The translations under genes and the position numbers were made by a program. Under the pieces are notes generated by a model. It was not told where the DNA came from, did not search any database, and saw nothing but the letters and a program-made list of their open reading frames with translations. Positions 41,052 through 51,453 of a stretch of DNA of 64,000 nucleotides are shown one piece after another. Each line of letters begins with the position of its first letter. The first letter of the stretch is position 1. This stretch comes from Thermophilibacter mediterraneus (GTDB lineage: Bacteria > Actinomycetota > Coriobacteriia > Coriobacteriales > Atopobiaceae), in NCBI RefSeq assembly GCF_900119385.1, contig NZ_FPKO01000009.1, positions 271,405-335,404 of the forward strand, read 5' to 3'.

Positions 41052-42596
41052 ATGGCAGAAACGAACCCCGGTCACATCAACGCCGCCCTCTCCAACCCCC
41101 GCGCCGACATGGAGGCGCTCGACGCCCTCGAGCGAACGCTCTTCTCGCTGAACTACGCCCTCGGGGAGATCGGGGGGCTCGGCCCCGTGATCGATCCCCC
41201 CAAGGCGACCGCCCAGCGCGGCGAGGCGATGGCCGCCCTGCAGCAGATGCTCGTCGAGGCAATCTGCGACCCTGCGGTCGGCCCGCTGCTCGAGCGCCTC
41301 GAGGAGCAGCCCGAGCTGCTCGGGGAGACCCGCATGGCGCAGGTCAGGGTCCTCAGGCGCGACCGCGCCTCCCTCGTCGACGTCCCCGCCGAGGAGCAGG
41401 CCGCGTTCAGCCGCCTCACCGTCGAGGCCAACGACGTCTGGCGCCGCGCCAAGGCGAGCAACGACTGGGCCTCCTTCGAGCCCTACCTCGACCGCATCGT
41501 CGCCGCCATGAGGCACATGGCGGCGTGCAAGAACGCCGAGAAGGACCCGTACGACGTCTGGCTGGGCGAGTTCGAGTGGGGAACGGACCGCGCCTTCTAC
41601 GACCGGTTCTTCTCGCAGGTGAAGAGCTGCGTGGTCCCGCTCCTGGCCGACTGCGTGGCGAGTCGGCACAAGCCGAGCCGCTCCTGCGTGGAGGGCGTCT
41701 TCGACGAGGAGCGCCAGTGGCGCCTCGCCGAGGACCTCGCGCGACTCGAGGGTCTCGACGAGGGCGCCCTCTGGATCGGGCGCACGGAGCACCCGTTCAC
41801 GTGCGGGCTCAGCCGGGACTTTGTCATCGTGACCGGGCACGCCTACGCCGACGACGTGCTCTCCAACACCTTCTCCATCCTCCACGAGGGCGGCCATGCC
41901 CTCTACGAGCAGAACGTCGACGAGGCGTACCGCATGACCTCGCTCGCAAGCGGCACCTCCATGGGCATGCACGAGGCCCAGTCGCGCTTCTTCGAGAACC
42001 TCGTGGGCCGCTCGGAGGCATTCGCCGAGCCGCTGCTCGCCGTCCTGCGACGCCACTTCCCGGGACAGTTCGGCCGCGTGACCGCCCATCAGCTCTACCT
42101 CGCCGAGAACTGCGCCGAGCCCGGCCTCATCCGCACCGAGGCGGACGAGCTCACCTACCCGCTCCACATCCTCGTTCGCTACGAAATCGAGCAGCTGCTG
42201 TTCTCCGGGGAGGCGACGGCGTCCGACGTCCCGCGCCTCTGGGCGGAGAAGTACAGGAGCTACCTCGGCGTCACCGTTCCCGACGACGCCCACGGCGCCC
42301 TGCAGGACACCCACTGGTCCGACGGGTCCTTTGGCTACTTCCCCACCTACGCGCTCGGCTCGGCGTTCGGGGCGCAGTTCAAGGCCGCCATGGTCGCGGG
42401 CGGAATGGACTTCGACGCCGTGTGCGCCTCGGGCGACCTCACCCCCGTCCGCGACTGGCTGCGCGATCGCATCTGGCGCTGGGGTCGCGCCAAGGACTCC
42501 GCCGAGCTCGTCGAGGCGGCGTGCGGCGAGCCGTTCTCGGCCACGTACTACACGGACTACCTCACCGAGAAGTTCTCGGCCATCTACCGGTTGTAG
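41052..42596 (+). CDS. M32-family metallocarboxypeptidase (Taq-type)
   Basis: A 514-residue zinc carboxypeptidase that removes C-terminal residues from peptides in the cytoplasm. HEGGH at 278-282 gives metal ligands and catalytic glutamate; HEAQSRFFEN (His307-Glu308) holds the third ligand; the FPTYALGSAFGAQ end motif is also typical. ATG 41052 follows GAGGAG. Length equals the family norm. The stop codon overlaps a REP-like repeat. Confidence 0.92.
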   Translation: MAETNPGHINAALSNPRADMEALDALERTLFSLNYALGEIGGLGPVIDPPKATAQRGEAMAALQQMLVEAICDPAVGPLLERLEEQPELLGETRMAQVRVLRRDRASLVDVPAEEQAAFSRLTVEANDVWRRAKASNDWASFEPYLDRIVAAMRHMAACKNAEKDPYDVWLGEFEWGTDRAFYDRFFSQVKSCVVPLLADCVASRHKPSRSCVEGVFDEERQWRLAEDLARLEGLDEGALWIGRTEHPFTCGLSRDFVIVTGHAYADDVLSNTFSILHEGGHALYEQNVDEAYRMTSLASGTSMGMHEAQSRFFENLVGRSEAFAEPLLAVLRRHFPGQFGRVTAHQLYLAENCAEPGLIRTEADELTYPLHILVRYEIEQLLFSGEATASDVPRLWAEKYRSYLGVTVPDDAHGALQDTHWSDGSFGYFPTYALGSAFGAQFKAAMVAGGMDFDAVCASGDLTPVRDWLRDRIWRWGRAKDSAELVEAACGEPFSATYYTDYLTEKFSAIYRL

Positions 42597-42622
42597 TGCA
42601 AAAGGGACAGGCACTTTTGCAC
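42596..42622 (+). repeat. REP-like repeat copy
   Basis: GTGCAAAA-GGGACAGGCAC-TTTTGCAC, a near copy of 30297-30323. It begins at the last base of the peptidase stop codon and is followed by a partial second TTTTGCACG. Confidence 0.75.
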
Positions 42623-42642
42623 GCTTTTGCACGGGGAGTGAC

Positions 42643-43119
42643 ATGCGAGCTTTGATTCAGCGCGTGGAGAGCGCGCAGGTTGAGGTGAATGGCTCTGTGG
42701 TGGGAAGCTGCGGCGCGGGCTACCTCGTGCTGCTGGGCGTCGCCCCGGCCGATGACGACGCGCTGGCCGAGCGCCTCTGGCGCAAGGTCTCCAGCCTGCG
42801 CATATGCGCGGACGAGGAGGGCAGGACAAACCGCTCGCTCCGGGACACCGGTGGCGACGTGCTCGTGGTGAGCCAGTTCACGCTCTATGCAGACGCTCGA
42901 CGCGGCAACCGACCGTCGTTCACCGGGGCGGCCGCGCCCGAGCTGGCAGAGCGCCTCTACGACCGGTTCTGCGACCTCGCCGAGGCGGAGCTCGGAGCGG
43001 GCCGCGTCGGGAGGGGCGTCTTTGGCGCGGACATGCGCGTGAGCCTCGTGAACGACGGGCCCTTCACCGTCATGCTCGACACCTCCGAGCTCGGCTGGGA
43101 CGCGTCAACCTCGGCTTGA
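42643..43119 (+). CDS. dtd: D-aminoacyl-tRNA deacylase
   Basis: A 158-residue DtD, which hydrolyses D-amino acids (and glycine) wrongly attached to tRNA. The catalytic SQFTLYADARRGNRPSF motif and the C-terminal VNDGPFTVML motif are intact. GGGGAG precedes ATG 42643. Confidence 0.94.
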   Translation: MRALIQRVESAQVEVNGSVVGSCGAGYLVLLGVAPADDDALAERLWRKVSSLRICADEEGRTNRSLRDTGGDVLVVSQFTLYADARRGNRPSFTGAAAPELAERLYDRFCDLAEAELGAGRVGRGVFGADMRVSLVNDGPFTVMLDTSELGWDASTSA

Positions 43120-43189
43120 GGCCGGGCGGGCCCGCCCTGCGCCTTGCTATGATTGGACGAGCACGCATCCCCGTCAGAGAGGCCCGCGC

Positions 43190-43615
43190 ATGAAGATCGT
43201 CGACGAGTTCAAGGAGTTCATTGCCCGCGGCAACGTGATGGACATGGCCGTCGGCATCATCGTCGGAGGCGCGTTCACCTCCATCGTCAACTCGCTCGTG
43301 AACGACATCATCACGCCCGTCATCCAGCTCGTGACGGGAGGCAACTCGCTCGCGCCGAGCCTCGTGATCGCCGGCGTCAACTTTGGCAACTTCATCGGTC
43401 AGGTCATCAACTTCCTCATCATCGCGCTCGTGGTGTTTCTCATGATCAAGGGCATCAACACCATGCGCGACAAGATGGAGGCGCTCGCCGGCAGGAAGGC
43501 CGAGGGAGACGGCGCCGAGTCCGCGCCCGCCGCCCCAACCTGCCCGTACTGCCTCGAGGAGGTCAAGCCCGGAGCCACCCGCTGCCCGCACTGCGGGGAG
43601 CGAATCGAGGCCTAG
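43190..43615 (+). CDS. mscL: Large-conductance mechanosensitive channel with zinc-ribbon tail
   Basis: A 141-residue MscL. The N-terminal FIARGNVMDMAVGIIVGGAF segment and a second helix (VINFLIIALVVFLMI) form the pore that opens on hypoosmotic shock. The C-terminus has two CxxC pairs (CPYCLEEV, CPHCGERI) forming a small zinc ribbon in the cytoplasm, replacing the usual C-terminal helix end. ATG 43190 was chosen at the family start. Confidence 0.94.
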   Translation: MKIVDEFKEFIARGNVMDMAVGIIVGGAFTSIVNSLVNDIITPVIQLVTGGNSLAPSLVIAGVNFGNFIGQVINFLIIALVVFLMIKGINTMRDKMEALAGRKAEGDGAESAPAAPTCPYCLEEVKPGATRCPHCGERIEA

Positions 43616-43661
43616 GCTCGCGACGCCGCCCGGCTGCCGCCACCGCGCGCAAGACGCGAAC

Positions 43662-43685
43662 GGCCCCCGCCCGAGGGCGGGGGCC
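43662..43685. terminator. Hairpin between convergent mscL and manA
   Basis: GGCCCCCGCC (43662-43671) pairs with GGCGGGGGCC (43676-43685), a 10-bp GC stem between convergent genes. Confidence 0.6.
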
Positions 43686-43714
43686 GGAGCCCAGACGGTT
43701 CGTGCGGCACTCCC

Positions 43715-44680
43715 CTACGGCAGGCGCGAGGTCACGAGCGTCATGTCGCCCTCGAACGCAAGATCGCCGCAGCCTGCGGGCGCCAGGAAGTGCGTGCCCA
43801 GGCCGATCTCGTGCTTCACGCCGGCCTCGGAGGCGCACACGGTGCCGGACCCCTCGATCACGCTCACGCACAGGAAGGGCCACGGCTGCGCCACGCTCTT
43901 CTCGCCCTCGACGCGCACGCGGTCCACGACGAAGTTGGGGCACTCCATGAGCTCGGTCACGCCATCGACCTCGGGGGCGCTGACCTCGCCGGACGCAGGC
44001 GCGACCATGTCGTAGTCCACCACGTCGAGGCTCTGCTGGATATGCAGCTCGCGCGGCTTGCCGTCATCGCCCACGCGGTCGTAGTCGTAGACGCGATAGG
44101 TGACGTCGGAGGACTGCTGGGTCTCGAGGATCAGCGTGCCGCCCTGGATGGCGTGCACGGTGCCCGGCTCGATCGGGAAGAAGTCCCCGACGTGGCAGGG
44201 CACGAGGTTGAGCATGTCGTCCCAGCGACCCTCGTCGATCATCTGGGCGAGCTCGGCGCGGTCGTGCGCGCGCTGCCCGATCACGATCTTGGTGTCGGGG
44301 TCGACGGCCAGCACGTACCAGCACTCGCGCTTTCCGAGGCTGCCGTTCTCGTGCTCGGCGGCATAGGCGTCGTCGGGGTGCACCTGCACGGAGAGGTTGT
44401 CCTTGGCGTCGATGATCTTGACCAGCAGCGGGAAGCGGTCGCCCTCGACGCCGCCGAAGAGCTCGCGGTGCTGGTCCCAGAGCTCGGAGAGGTGCAGGCC
44501 GTCCCACGCGCCGCCCGAGACGACGCAGTCCCCGTTGGGGTGCGCGCTGATGGCCCAGCACTCGCCGATGGGGCCGTCGGGAATCTCGTAGCCGAACTCA
44601 GTCTCGAGCTTGCGGCCTCCCCAGATCTTCTCGTGGAAGATGGGCGTCGGGAAGATGAGGTCGCGCGTGGTGTCAGCCAT
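43715..44680 (-). CDS. manA: Mannose-6-phosphate isomerase, class I
   Basis: A 321-residue cupin-fold isomerase interconverting mannose-6-P and fructose-6-P. Zinc ligands are Gln99 and His101 in VQVHPDD, Glu119 in KRECWYVL and the histidine of PGTVHAIQGG. The short length is that of the Bacillus-type enzyme. It may serve mannose entering through a PTS or GDP-mannose supply. Confidence 0.92.
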   Translation of the reverse strand: MADTTRDLIFPTPIFHEKIWGGRKLETEFGYEIPDGPIGECWAISAHPNGDCVVSGGAWDGLHLSELWDQHRELFGGVEGDRFPLLVKIIDAKDNLSVQVHPDDAYAAEHENGSLGKRECWYVLAVDPDTKIVIGQRAHDRAELAQMIDEGRWDDMLNLVPCHVGDFFPIEPGTVHAIQGGTLILETQQSSDVTYRVYDYDRVGDDGKPRELHIQQSLDVVDYDMVAPASGEVSAPEVDGVTELMECPNFVVDRVRVEGEKSVAQPWPFLCVSVIEGSGTVCASEAGVKHEIGLGTHFLAPAGCGDLAFEGDMTLVTSRLP

Positions 44681-44742
44681 GGTCGTCCTTCCTGCTCTGG
44701 GCTCCTCCTTGGACCCCCACGGGTGGGCGGCCCCCTCACATC

Positions 44743-45018
44743 TTAGTCGGTTTTCGCGCGATGGCGCGACTCGTCGCGGAGCGGCTCGTCCAGTCGGTGG
44801 AAGCGCTCGCAGACGTTCGAGGTGCGCAGGTACTCGTGACCGAAGGGGTCCACGAGGGGAACGAGCCCGTCGACGTCCTCCGCGAAGCGATCCTCGGGGC
44901 TCGTGTGGACGTGAGGGTTACCCAGAGTGAAGCCGCGGCTGCACGCCCCCTGGTAGAGACCCGACTCCTCGTTGACGACGAACGACGAGTACGCGCAATC
45001 CGAGCAGTGAAAGCCCAT
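44743..45018 (-). CDS. Small cysteine-containing protein of unknown function (91 aa)
   Basis: A 91-residue protein starting MGFHCSDCAYSSFVV, with a CxxC pair at residues 5-8, a further cysteine near 27 and another near 70; it may bind a metal. AAGGG lies five bases before ATG 45018. It lies 63 bp upstream of manA's start region on the same strand side. I recognise no named family; partially resembles small zinc-finger-like proteins. Confidence 0.6.
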   Translation of the reverse strand: MGFHCSDCAYSSFVVNEESGLYQGACSRGFTLGNPHVHTSPEDRFAEDVDGLVPLVDPFGHEYLRTSNVCERFHRLDEPLRDESRHRAKTD

Positions 45019-45204
45019 GGGGACCCTTTCCTCGCCCGCCCCGCGCCCAACGGCCTCGCGGCCCCGGCGCGCGTGCGGCCCTGCCGATACACCGATATCC
45101 AGATGGTACCCCAACGCGAGCGGCCCCATCCCGGCGGCAGATGGCCCCGGCGTGCACGCCGGGCGCGAGACGTGGATACTGCAAGGAGACGTGACGGGAG
45201 GCCC

Positions 45205-46173
45205 ATGGACACCATCAGGCGAGAAGAACTTCGGCTTGCGTCCGCCGACGGGCGCTCGACGATTCGCGCGCTCGTGTGGTCGGGCGCCGCCGACGACTGG
45301 GCGCCGCGCGCGACCGTCCAGGTCATGCACGGCATGGCCGAGCACGTGGAGCGCTACGAGCGCCTCGCCCGGGTCCTCGTGGCGCACGGCCTCGCGGTGT
45401 GCGGGGACGACCACATCGGCCACGGGGCCTCGTGCGAGCCGGCGCGACGCGGCTGCCTGCCGGCGCGCGTCGGCGCCGAGGCGCTCGTCGAGGACGAGCA
45501 CGCCCTGCGGCTGCGCGTCGCGGAGATTCTGGGCGACGTGCCCCACTTCCTGCTGGGTCACTCGCTCGGCAGCTACATGGCGCGGGTGTACCTCGCGACG
45601 CACGGGGAGGGGATCGCGGGGGCCGTCCTCAGCGGCACGGGCACGCTCCCCGTCGCGGTCTCGTGGGCCGGCCACGCGCTCGCCCTGGCCGTCTGCGCCG
45701 CGCGGGGCGAGGACCACCGCTCGCGGCTGCTCGACGGCATGGGCGTCGGCGCGTACGCGCGAGCCGTCCCCGGCCCGACGGGCTGCGAGTGGCTCAGCCG
45801 CGACGAGGCCAACGTGGCCGCGTACGTCGCCGACGAGCGCTGCGGCTTCCCGTTCTCCGCGGGGGGCTACGCCGCCGTGACCAAGCTCACGGCGCGCGCG
45901 TGCTCGCTCAGGTGGGCGCGCCGGGTGCCCCATGACGTCCCGCTGCTCCTCGTGGCGGGCGCGGAGGACCCCGTCGGGGACTGCGGCCGGGGCGTGCGCG
46001 CGGCGGCGGAGCTCGCTCGGCGCGCCGGGCAGCGCAACGTGGAGGTGCACATCTACGAGGGGATGCGCCACGAGATATTCAACGAGCGCGAGGGCAGCAG
46101 CGTCATGGGCGACGTCTGCTCCTGGCTCTGCGCGCAGCTGGGCGAGAGCCGCGACACGAGGGAGGGACAGTGA
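45205..46173 (+). CDS. Alpha/beta hydrolase, monoacylglycerol lipase-like
   Basis: A 322-residue serine hydrolase of the Hydrolase_4/lysophospholipase group. Nucleophile Ser120 lies in LLGHSLGSYM, VMHGMAEHVERY is the oxyanion-side motif, GDDHIGHG is typical of monoacylglycerol lipases, and AGAEDPVGD and GMRHEIFNE give the acid and histidine. No signal peptide. Its stop overlaps the glycerol kinase start (TGATG), so released glycerol would be phosphorylated by the next gene product (inference). Confidence 0.86.
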   Translation: MDTIRREELRLASADGRSTIRALVWSGAADDWAPRATVQVMHGMAEHVERYERLARVLVAHGLAVCGDDHIGHGASCEPARRGCLPARVGAEALVEDEHALRLRVAEILGDVPHFLLGHSLGSYMARVYLATHGEGIAGAVLSGTGTLPVAVSWAGHALALAVCAARGEDHRSRLLDGMGVGAYARAVPGPTGCEWLSRDEANVAAYVADERCGFPFSAGGYAAVTKLTARACSLRWARRVPHDVPLLLVAGAEDPVGDCGRGVRAAAELARRAGQRNVEVHIYEGMRHEIFNEREGSSVMGDVCSWLCAQLGESRDTREGQ

Positions 46174-47663
46174 TGGGAGCGCAACGGTACGTGATAGCCC
46201 TCGACCAGGGGACGACCTCCTCGCGAGCGGCGCTCGTCGACCGAGAGGGCCGCATGGTCGACGTCGTGCAGCGGCCCTTCCAGCAGATCTTCCCCCGGCC
46301 CGGCTGGGTCGAGCACAACCCGCAGGAGATCCTCTTCTCGCAGCTGGGGAGCTGCGCCGAGCTCATCGCCCGGCACGGCCTGGGCGCGGGCGACGTGGCC
46401 GCCATCGGCATCGACGACCAGCGCGAGACCACCATCGTCTGGGACCCCGTGACCGGGACGCCCGTCGCCAACGCCATCGTGTGGCAGTGCCGCCGCACGG
46501 CGGAGATGGTCGAGCGGCGCTGCGGCGCCCCGGAGGCGCGCGAGCTCATCCGCTCCAGGACGGGCCTGCTGCCCGACGCGTACTTCTCGGCCAGCAAGAT
46601 CGCGTGGATACTCGAGAACGTCCCCGGCGCCCGCGAGCGCGCCGAGGCGGGCGAGCTGCTCTTCGGCACCGTGGACACGTGGCTCGTCTGGGTTCTCACG
46701 GGTGGGCTCGTCCATGCGACCGACCCCACCAACGCGAGCAGGACGATGCTCTACGACATCCACCGCGGCCGCTGGGACGAGGACCTGCTCGACCTGTTCT
46801 CGATTCCCGCGTCGATGATGCCCGAGGTGCGCCCGAGCTCGGGGTTCTTCGGCGAGACGAGCTATCCGGGGCTTCCCGCGGGCATCCCCATCATGGGCGT
46901 GGCGGGTGATCAGCAGGCGGCCCTCTTCGGCCAGTGCTGCTTCGAGCCGGGGCAGGCGAAGAACACCTACGGCACCGGCTGCTTCATGCTGCTCAACACC
47001 GGCGAGGTCGCTCGCGAGAGCGCGCACGGCCTCGTGACCACCATCGCCGCGACGCCCCCGGGCTCGCCCACGTGCTACGCCCTCGAGGGCTCGGTCTTCG
47101 TGGCCGGGGCGCTCGTGCAGTGGCTGCGCGACGAGCTCGGAATCGTGCGCACGGCAGCGGAGACCGAGGCGCTCGCGGCGAGCGTCGCCGACACGGGAGG
47201 GGTTCACATCGTCCCCGCCTTCACCGGACTCGGAGCCCCCTGGTGGAGGCCCGACGCGCGCGGCGCCATCCTCGGGCTCACGCGCGGGACCACGCGCGCC
47301 CATATCGCACGCGCCGCGCTCGAGGCCATCGCCTACCAGATCAGGGACCTCGCCGACGCCATGTCCGCCGACGCCGGCGGGGCGCTCGACGTGCTCAACG
47401 TCGACGGCGGGGCCTCGGCGAACGACTTCCTCATGCAGTTCCAGGCCGACCTGCTCGGCTGCGAGCTGCGACGCCCCGCGAACACCGAGACCACCTCGCT
47501 CGGGGCGGCGTTCCTGGCGGGGCTGGCGTCCGGGTTCTGGGGCGGCACCGACGAGCTGCGCGGGCTGCGGGAGAGCGACGACGTCTTCCGCCGTTCCATG
47601 GACCCCGCTCGGGTCGAGGAGCTTGTCGCAAACTGGCACGAGGCCGTGGGGCGCGTGCTCTAG
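46173..47663 (+). CDS. glpK: Glycerol kinase
   Basis: A 496-residue FGGY kinase that makes glycerol-3-phosphate. The ATP site DQGTTSSRAAL, glycerol-contact motifs WVEHNPQEI and DQRETTIVWD, KNTYGTGCFMLLNTG and DGGASANDFLMQFQADLL are as in GlpK. ATG 46173 overlaps the lipase stop codon; a GTG three bases earlier is also possible. No glpF or glpD lies next to it. Confidence 0.93.
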   Translation: MGAQRYVIALDQGTTSSRAALVDREGRMVDVVQRPFQQIFPRPGWVEHNPQEILFSQLGSCAELIARHGLGAGDVAAIGIDDQRETTIVWDPVTGTPVANAIVWQCRRTAEMVERRCGAPEARELIRSRTGLLPDAYFSASKIAWILENVPGARERAEAGELLFGTVDTWLVWVLTGGLVHATDPTNASRTMLYDIHRGRWDEDLLDLFSIPASMMPEVRPSSGFFGETSYPGLPAGIPIMGVAGDQQAALFGQCCFEPGQAKNTYGTGCFMLLNTGEVARESAHGLVTTIAATPPGSPTCYALEGSVFVAGALVQWLRDELGIVRTAAETEALAASVADTGGVHIVPAFTGLGAPWWRPDARGAILGLTRGTTRAHIARAALEAIAYQIRDLADAMSADAGGALDVLNVDGGASANDFLMQFQADLLGCELRRPANTETTSLGAAFLAGLASGFWGGTDELRGLRESDDVFRRSMDPARVEELVANWHEAVGRVL

Positions 47664-48889
47664 GACGTGCCCCCGGCGGCCCCGGCCCTCCAGACGACCT
47701 CGCACGCGACGGGGTCGAAGCCGGGTCCCAACCGTTCGGCGCAGAAGTCGACGCACCACTGCCGCGAGAAGCCCGCGCACCCCTCGAACCAGCGGATGCC
47801 GTTGGCCGCGGCAAGCTCGTCGGTGTAGTCGGCCAGACGGTAGGTGGTGAGCGCCTCCCCCTTCGCCCGGTGCGTCACGAGCGCCCCGAGCCGGCACTCC
47901 GACACACGCGCCCCCTCGGGCGAGAAGGACAGCGTCACCCGTGCCAGGCCGCCCACCATCGCGTCCATGCGGTCCTGACCGGAGACGAAGTTGCCGAGCG
48001 ACCAGGCGACGGGAACCACGCGACCGTCGGTCGCGGTCAGCGCCTCGAGCGGCTGGAGCACATGCGGGTGCCCGCCCACGATCGCGTCGACACCGGAGTC
48101 CGCCAGCACCTGGGCCCAGCGGCGCTGCTCGTCGGAGGGGGCGGGCGCATACTCGTCCCCCCAGTGCGGCACGGCCACGATGGCCTCGGCCCCGGCCTCA
48201 CGTGCCGCCGCAACGTCGGCGGACACCTGCTCCTCCGAGATCATGCGCACCGCCCAGGGCTCCGGCAGCGGGATGCCGTTGGTGGACGTCGCGTAGTTGA
48301 GGACGGCGACGCGACGGCCCCCGCGCTCGACGACCGCCGCCCCGCGCGCCGCCTCGGCGTCGTCCGCCATGCCCGTGACGAGCACGTCGGGGTGTCGCGA
48401 GCGCCAGAACGCCAGCTCGGCCCCGATGCCCTCGAGCCCCTTGTCGAGCGCGTGGTTGTTGGCGTGGAGCACCACGTCGAACCCTGCCGCGACCTCCGCG
48501 TCGCCCACCTCCTGCGGGCCGTTGAAGCAAGGGTAGCCCGAGAGGCCGAGCCCCTCGCCCCCGAGGACGGTCTCCTGGCTCACGAGCGCGAGGTCTGCCG
48601 CGGACACCTCGTCCGCCACCCGCGCGAAGAGGTGCGCGTAGTCGCGGGAGCCGTCCGAGCGCAGGCCGCTCTCCTGCACGCTGGGGTGCAGGAGGACGTC
48701 GCCGACCGCAACCAGCACGAGCTCGTCCGCCACCTCGGGCGCCGGGGGGACGCGGTCGCTGACCGCGACCGAGGCTCGCCGGTCGGCCGGAGCGGACTCG
48801 CCCGCGCGGGCGCACCCCGCGAGCGCCCCCAGTCCCGCGACCGCGGCTGCCGAGAGAAACGCGCGGCGTGTGATGGTGCGCGCGGGCAT
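47660..48889 (-). CDS. CapA/PgsA-family lipoprotein, Tat-type signal
   Basis: A 409-residue CapA-like metallophosphatase-fold protein (AVGDVLLHPSVQ, LHANNHALDKG, PHWGDEYAPAPSDEQ, GGHPHVLQPLE). The start ATG 48889 opens a signal with TRRAFLSAAAV (twin-arginine) and lipobox LAGC, so it is likely exported folded and lipid-anchored. Relatives take part in polyglutamate or polysaccharide processing; function here unknown. Its stop overlaps the glpK stop by 4 bp in a tail-to-tail arrangement. Confidence 0.87.
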   Translation of the reverse strand: MPARTITRRAFLSAAAVAGLGALAGCARAGESAPADRRASVAVSDRVPPAPEVADELVLVAVGDVLLHPSVQESGLRSDGSRDYAHLFARVADEVSAADLALVSQETVLGGEGLGLSGYPCFNGPQEVGDAEVAAGFDVVLHANNHALDKGLEGIGAELAFWRSRHPDVLVTGMADDAEAARGAAVVERGGRRVAVLNYATSTNGIPLPEPWAVRMISEEQVSADVAAAREAGAEAIVAVPHWGDEYAPAPSDEQRRWAQVLADSGVDAIVGGHPHVLQPLEALTATDGRVVPVAWSLGNFVSGQDRMDAMVGGLARVTLSFSPEGARVSECRLGALVTHRAKGEALTTYRLADYTDELAAANGIRWFEGCAGFSRQWCVDFCAERLGPGFDPVACEVVWRAGAAGGTS

Positions 48890-48985
48890 GGCGACCCCCT
48901 CTCGTGACAAGGCGGCGGGGCGAGCGCGCTGCCCGTCCCGCCGCCCCATTGTCTCACAGCACCGCGATCATCATCTCGTCCCCGT

Positions 48986-49031
48986 GGGACAGGGGGACGG
49001 GGGGAGTGTCACCCCTCCGTCCCCCTGTCCC
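48986..49031. terminator. Inverted repeat between capA-like gene and asnS
   Basis: GGGACAGGGGGACGG (48986-49000) pairs perfectly with 49017-49031. The GGGACAGG word recalls the REP-like repeats elsewhere. It can act as terminator for asnS on the minus strand. Confidence 0.6.
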
Positions 49032-49044
49032 ATCGCCGTTGCGA

Positions 49045-50448
<1,404 letters not shown>

Positions 50449-50680
50449 GGGTACTCCTTTGGTGCGTCGAGGTTCTTCTCGCCTGGTTTGCGCGTCTAAC
50501 TCTAGCGCAACGCGGGATTCGCCGGAGCGGTCGCCGACGACCATGCGGGGAAGAGCCTGCGTGCAGAGCCGCCGCCCGGATCGAGCAGATTCCGGCGCGC
50601 GGACGGCTTCTGTCCACGGGCGCCCGCCCGAGCCGCTAGAATCGTGGGAACACACCGCGGCGCCCCCGAAAGGAGCACAC

Positions 50681-51343
50681 ATGGAAGACTACAAGCGCGA
50701 ATTCATCGAGTTCATGGTCGAGTCAAACGTCCTCAAGTTTGGTGACTTCACGCTCAAGAGCGGGAGAAAGTCCCCCTTCTTCATGAACGCGGGTGCCTAC
50801 GTGACCGGCTCGCAGCTCAAGCGCCTGGGAGAGTACTACGCCCACGCCATCCACGACAACTTCGGGCTGGACTTCGACGTCCTCTTCGGGCCCGCGTACA
50901 AGGGCATCCCCCTGGCCGTGACCACCGCCATCGCCCTCCACGACCTCTACGGCAAGGAGGTCCGCTACTGCTCCGACCGCAAGGAGGAGAAGGACCACGG
51001 TGCCGACAAGGGCGGCCTGCTCGGCACCTCGCTCTCCGACGGCGACCGCGTGGTGATGATCGAGGACGTGACCACCTCCGGAAAGTCCATCGATGAGACC
51101 TACCCCAAGGTGACGGGAGCCGCGAGCGTCGAGATCAAGGGCCTCATCGTGAGCCTCAACCGCATGGAGGTCGGCAAGGGCGGCAAGGTGACCGCCCAGC
51201 AGGAGATCCAGGAGAAGTACGGCTTCCCGGTGGCGAGCATCGTGAGCATGGCCGAGGTCGTCGAGGCGCTCGACGGCACCGTGATCACGCCCGAGCTCAA
51301 GTCCGCCATCGACGCCTACTACGAGCAGTACGGCGTGAGGTAG
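50681..51343 (+). CDS. pyrE: Orotate phosphoribosyltransferase
   Basis: A 220-residue PyrE, converting orotate and PRPP to OMP in pyrimidine synthesis. The PRPP loop [13 protein letters not shown] is at 124-136; [15 protein letters not shown] and [10 protein letters not shown] are the other substrate loops. AAAGGAG precedes ATG 50681. It stands alone, divergent from asnS. Confidence 0.95.
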   Translation: MEDYKREFIEFMVESNVLKFGDFTLKSGRKSPFFMNAGAYVTGSQLKRLGEYYAHAIHDNFGLDFDVLFGPAYKGIPLAVTTAIALHDLYGKEVRYCSDRKEEKDHGADKGGLLGTSLSDGDRVVMIEDVTTSGKSIDETYPKVTGAASVEIKGLIVSLNRMEVGKGGKVTAQQEIQEKYGFPVASIVSMAEVVEALDGTVITPELKSAIDAYYEQYGVR

Positions 51344-51377
51344 CCCCGCACCCAAAACCATGCCCGCAGCCGCGGGC

Positions 51378-51423
51378 GAGCGCCCCCGCCCGTCGCCGAT
51401 GAGGATGGCGGGCGGGGGCGCTC
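51378..51423. terminator. Bidirectional hairpin between pyrE and deacetylase gene
   Basis: GAGCGCCCCCGCCC (51378-51391) pairs perfectly with 51410-51423 between convergent genes. Confidence 0.7.
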
Positions 51424-51453
51424 TTCGTGGACGCCCCCGGGCGGCGCGCGGCG

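Noticed and set aside
44743-46071. 442-codon minus-strand open frame opposite the lipase gene
   Set aside because: Only its last 91 codons, from the ATG at 45018 with a ribosome site, look real; the rest is antisense to the hydrolase.
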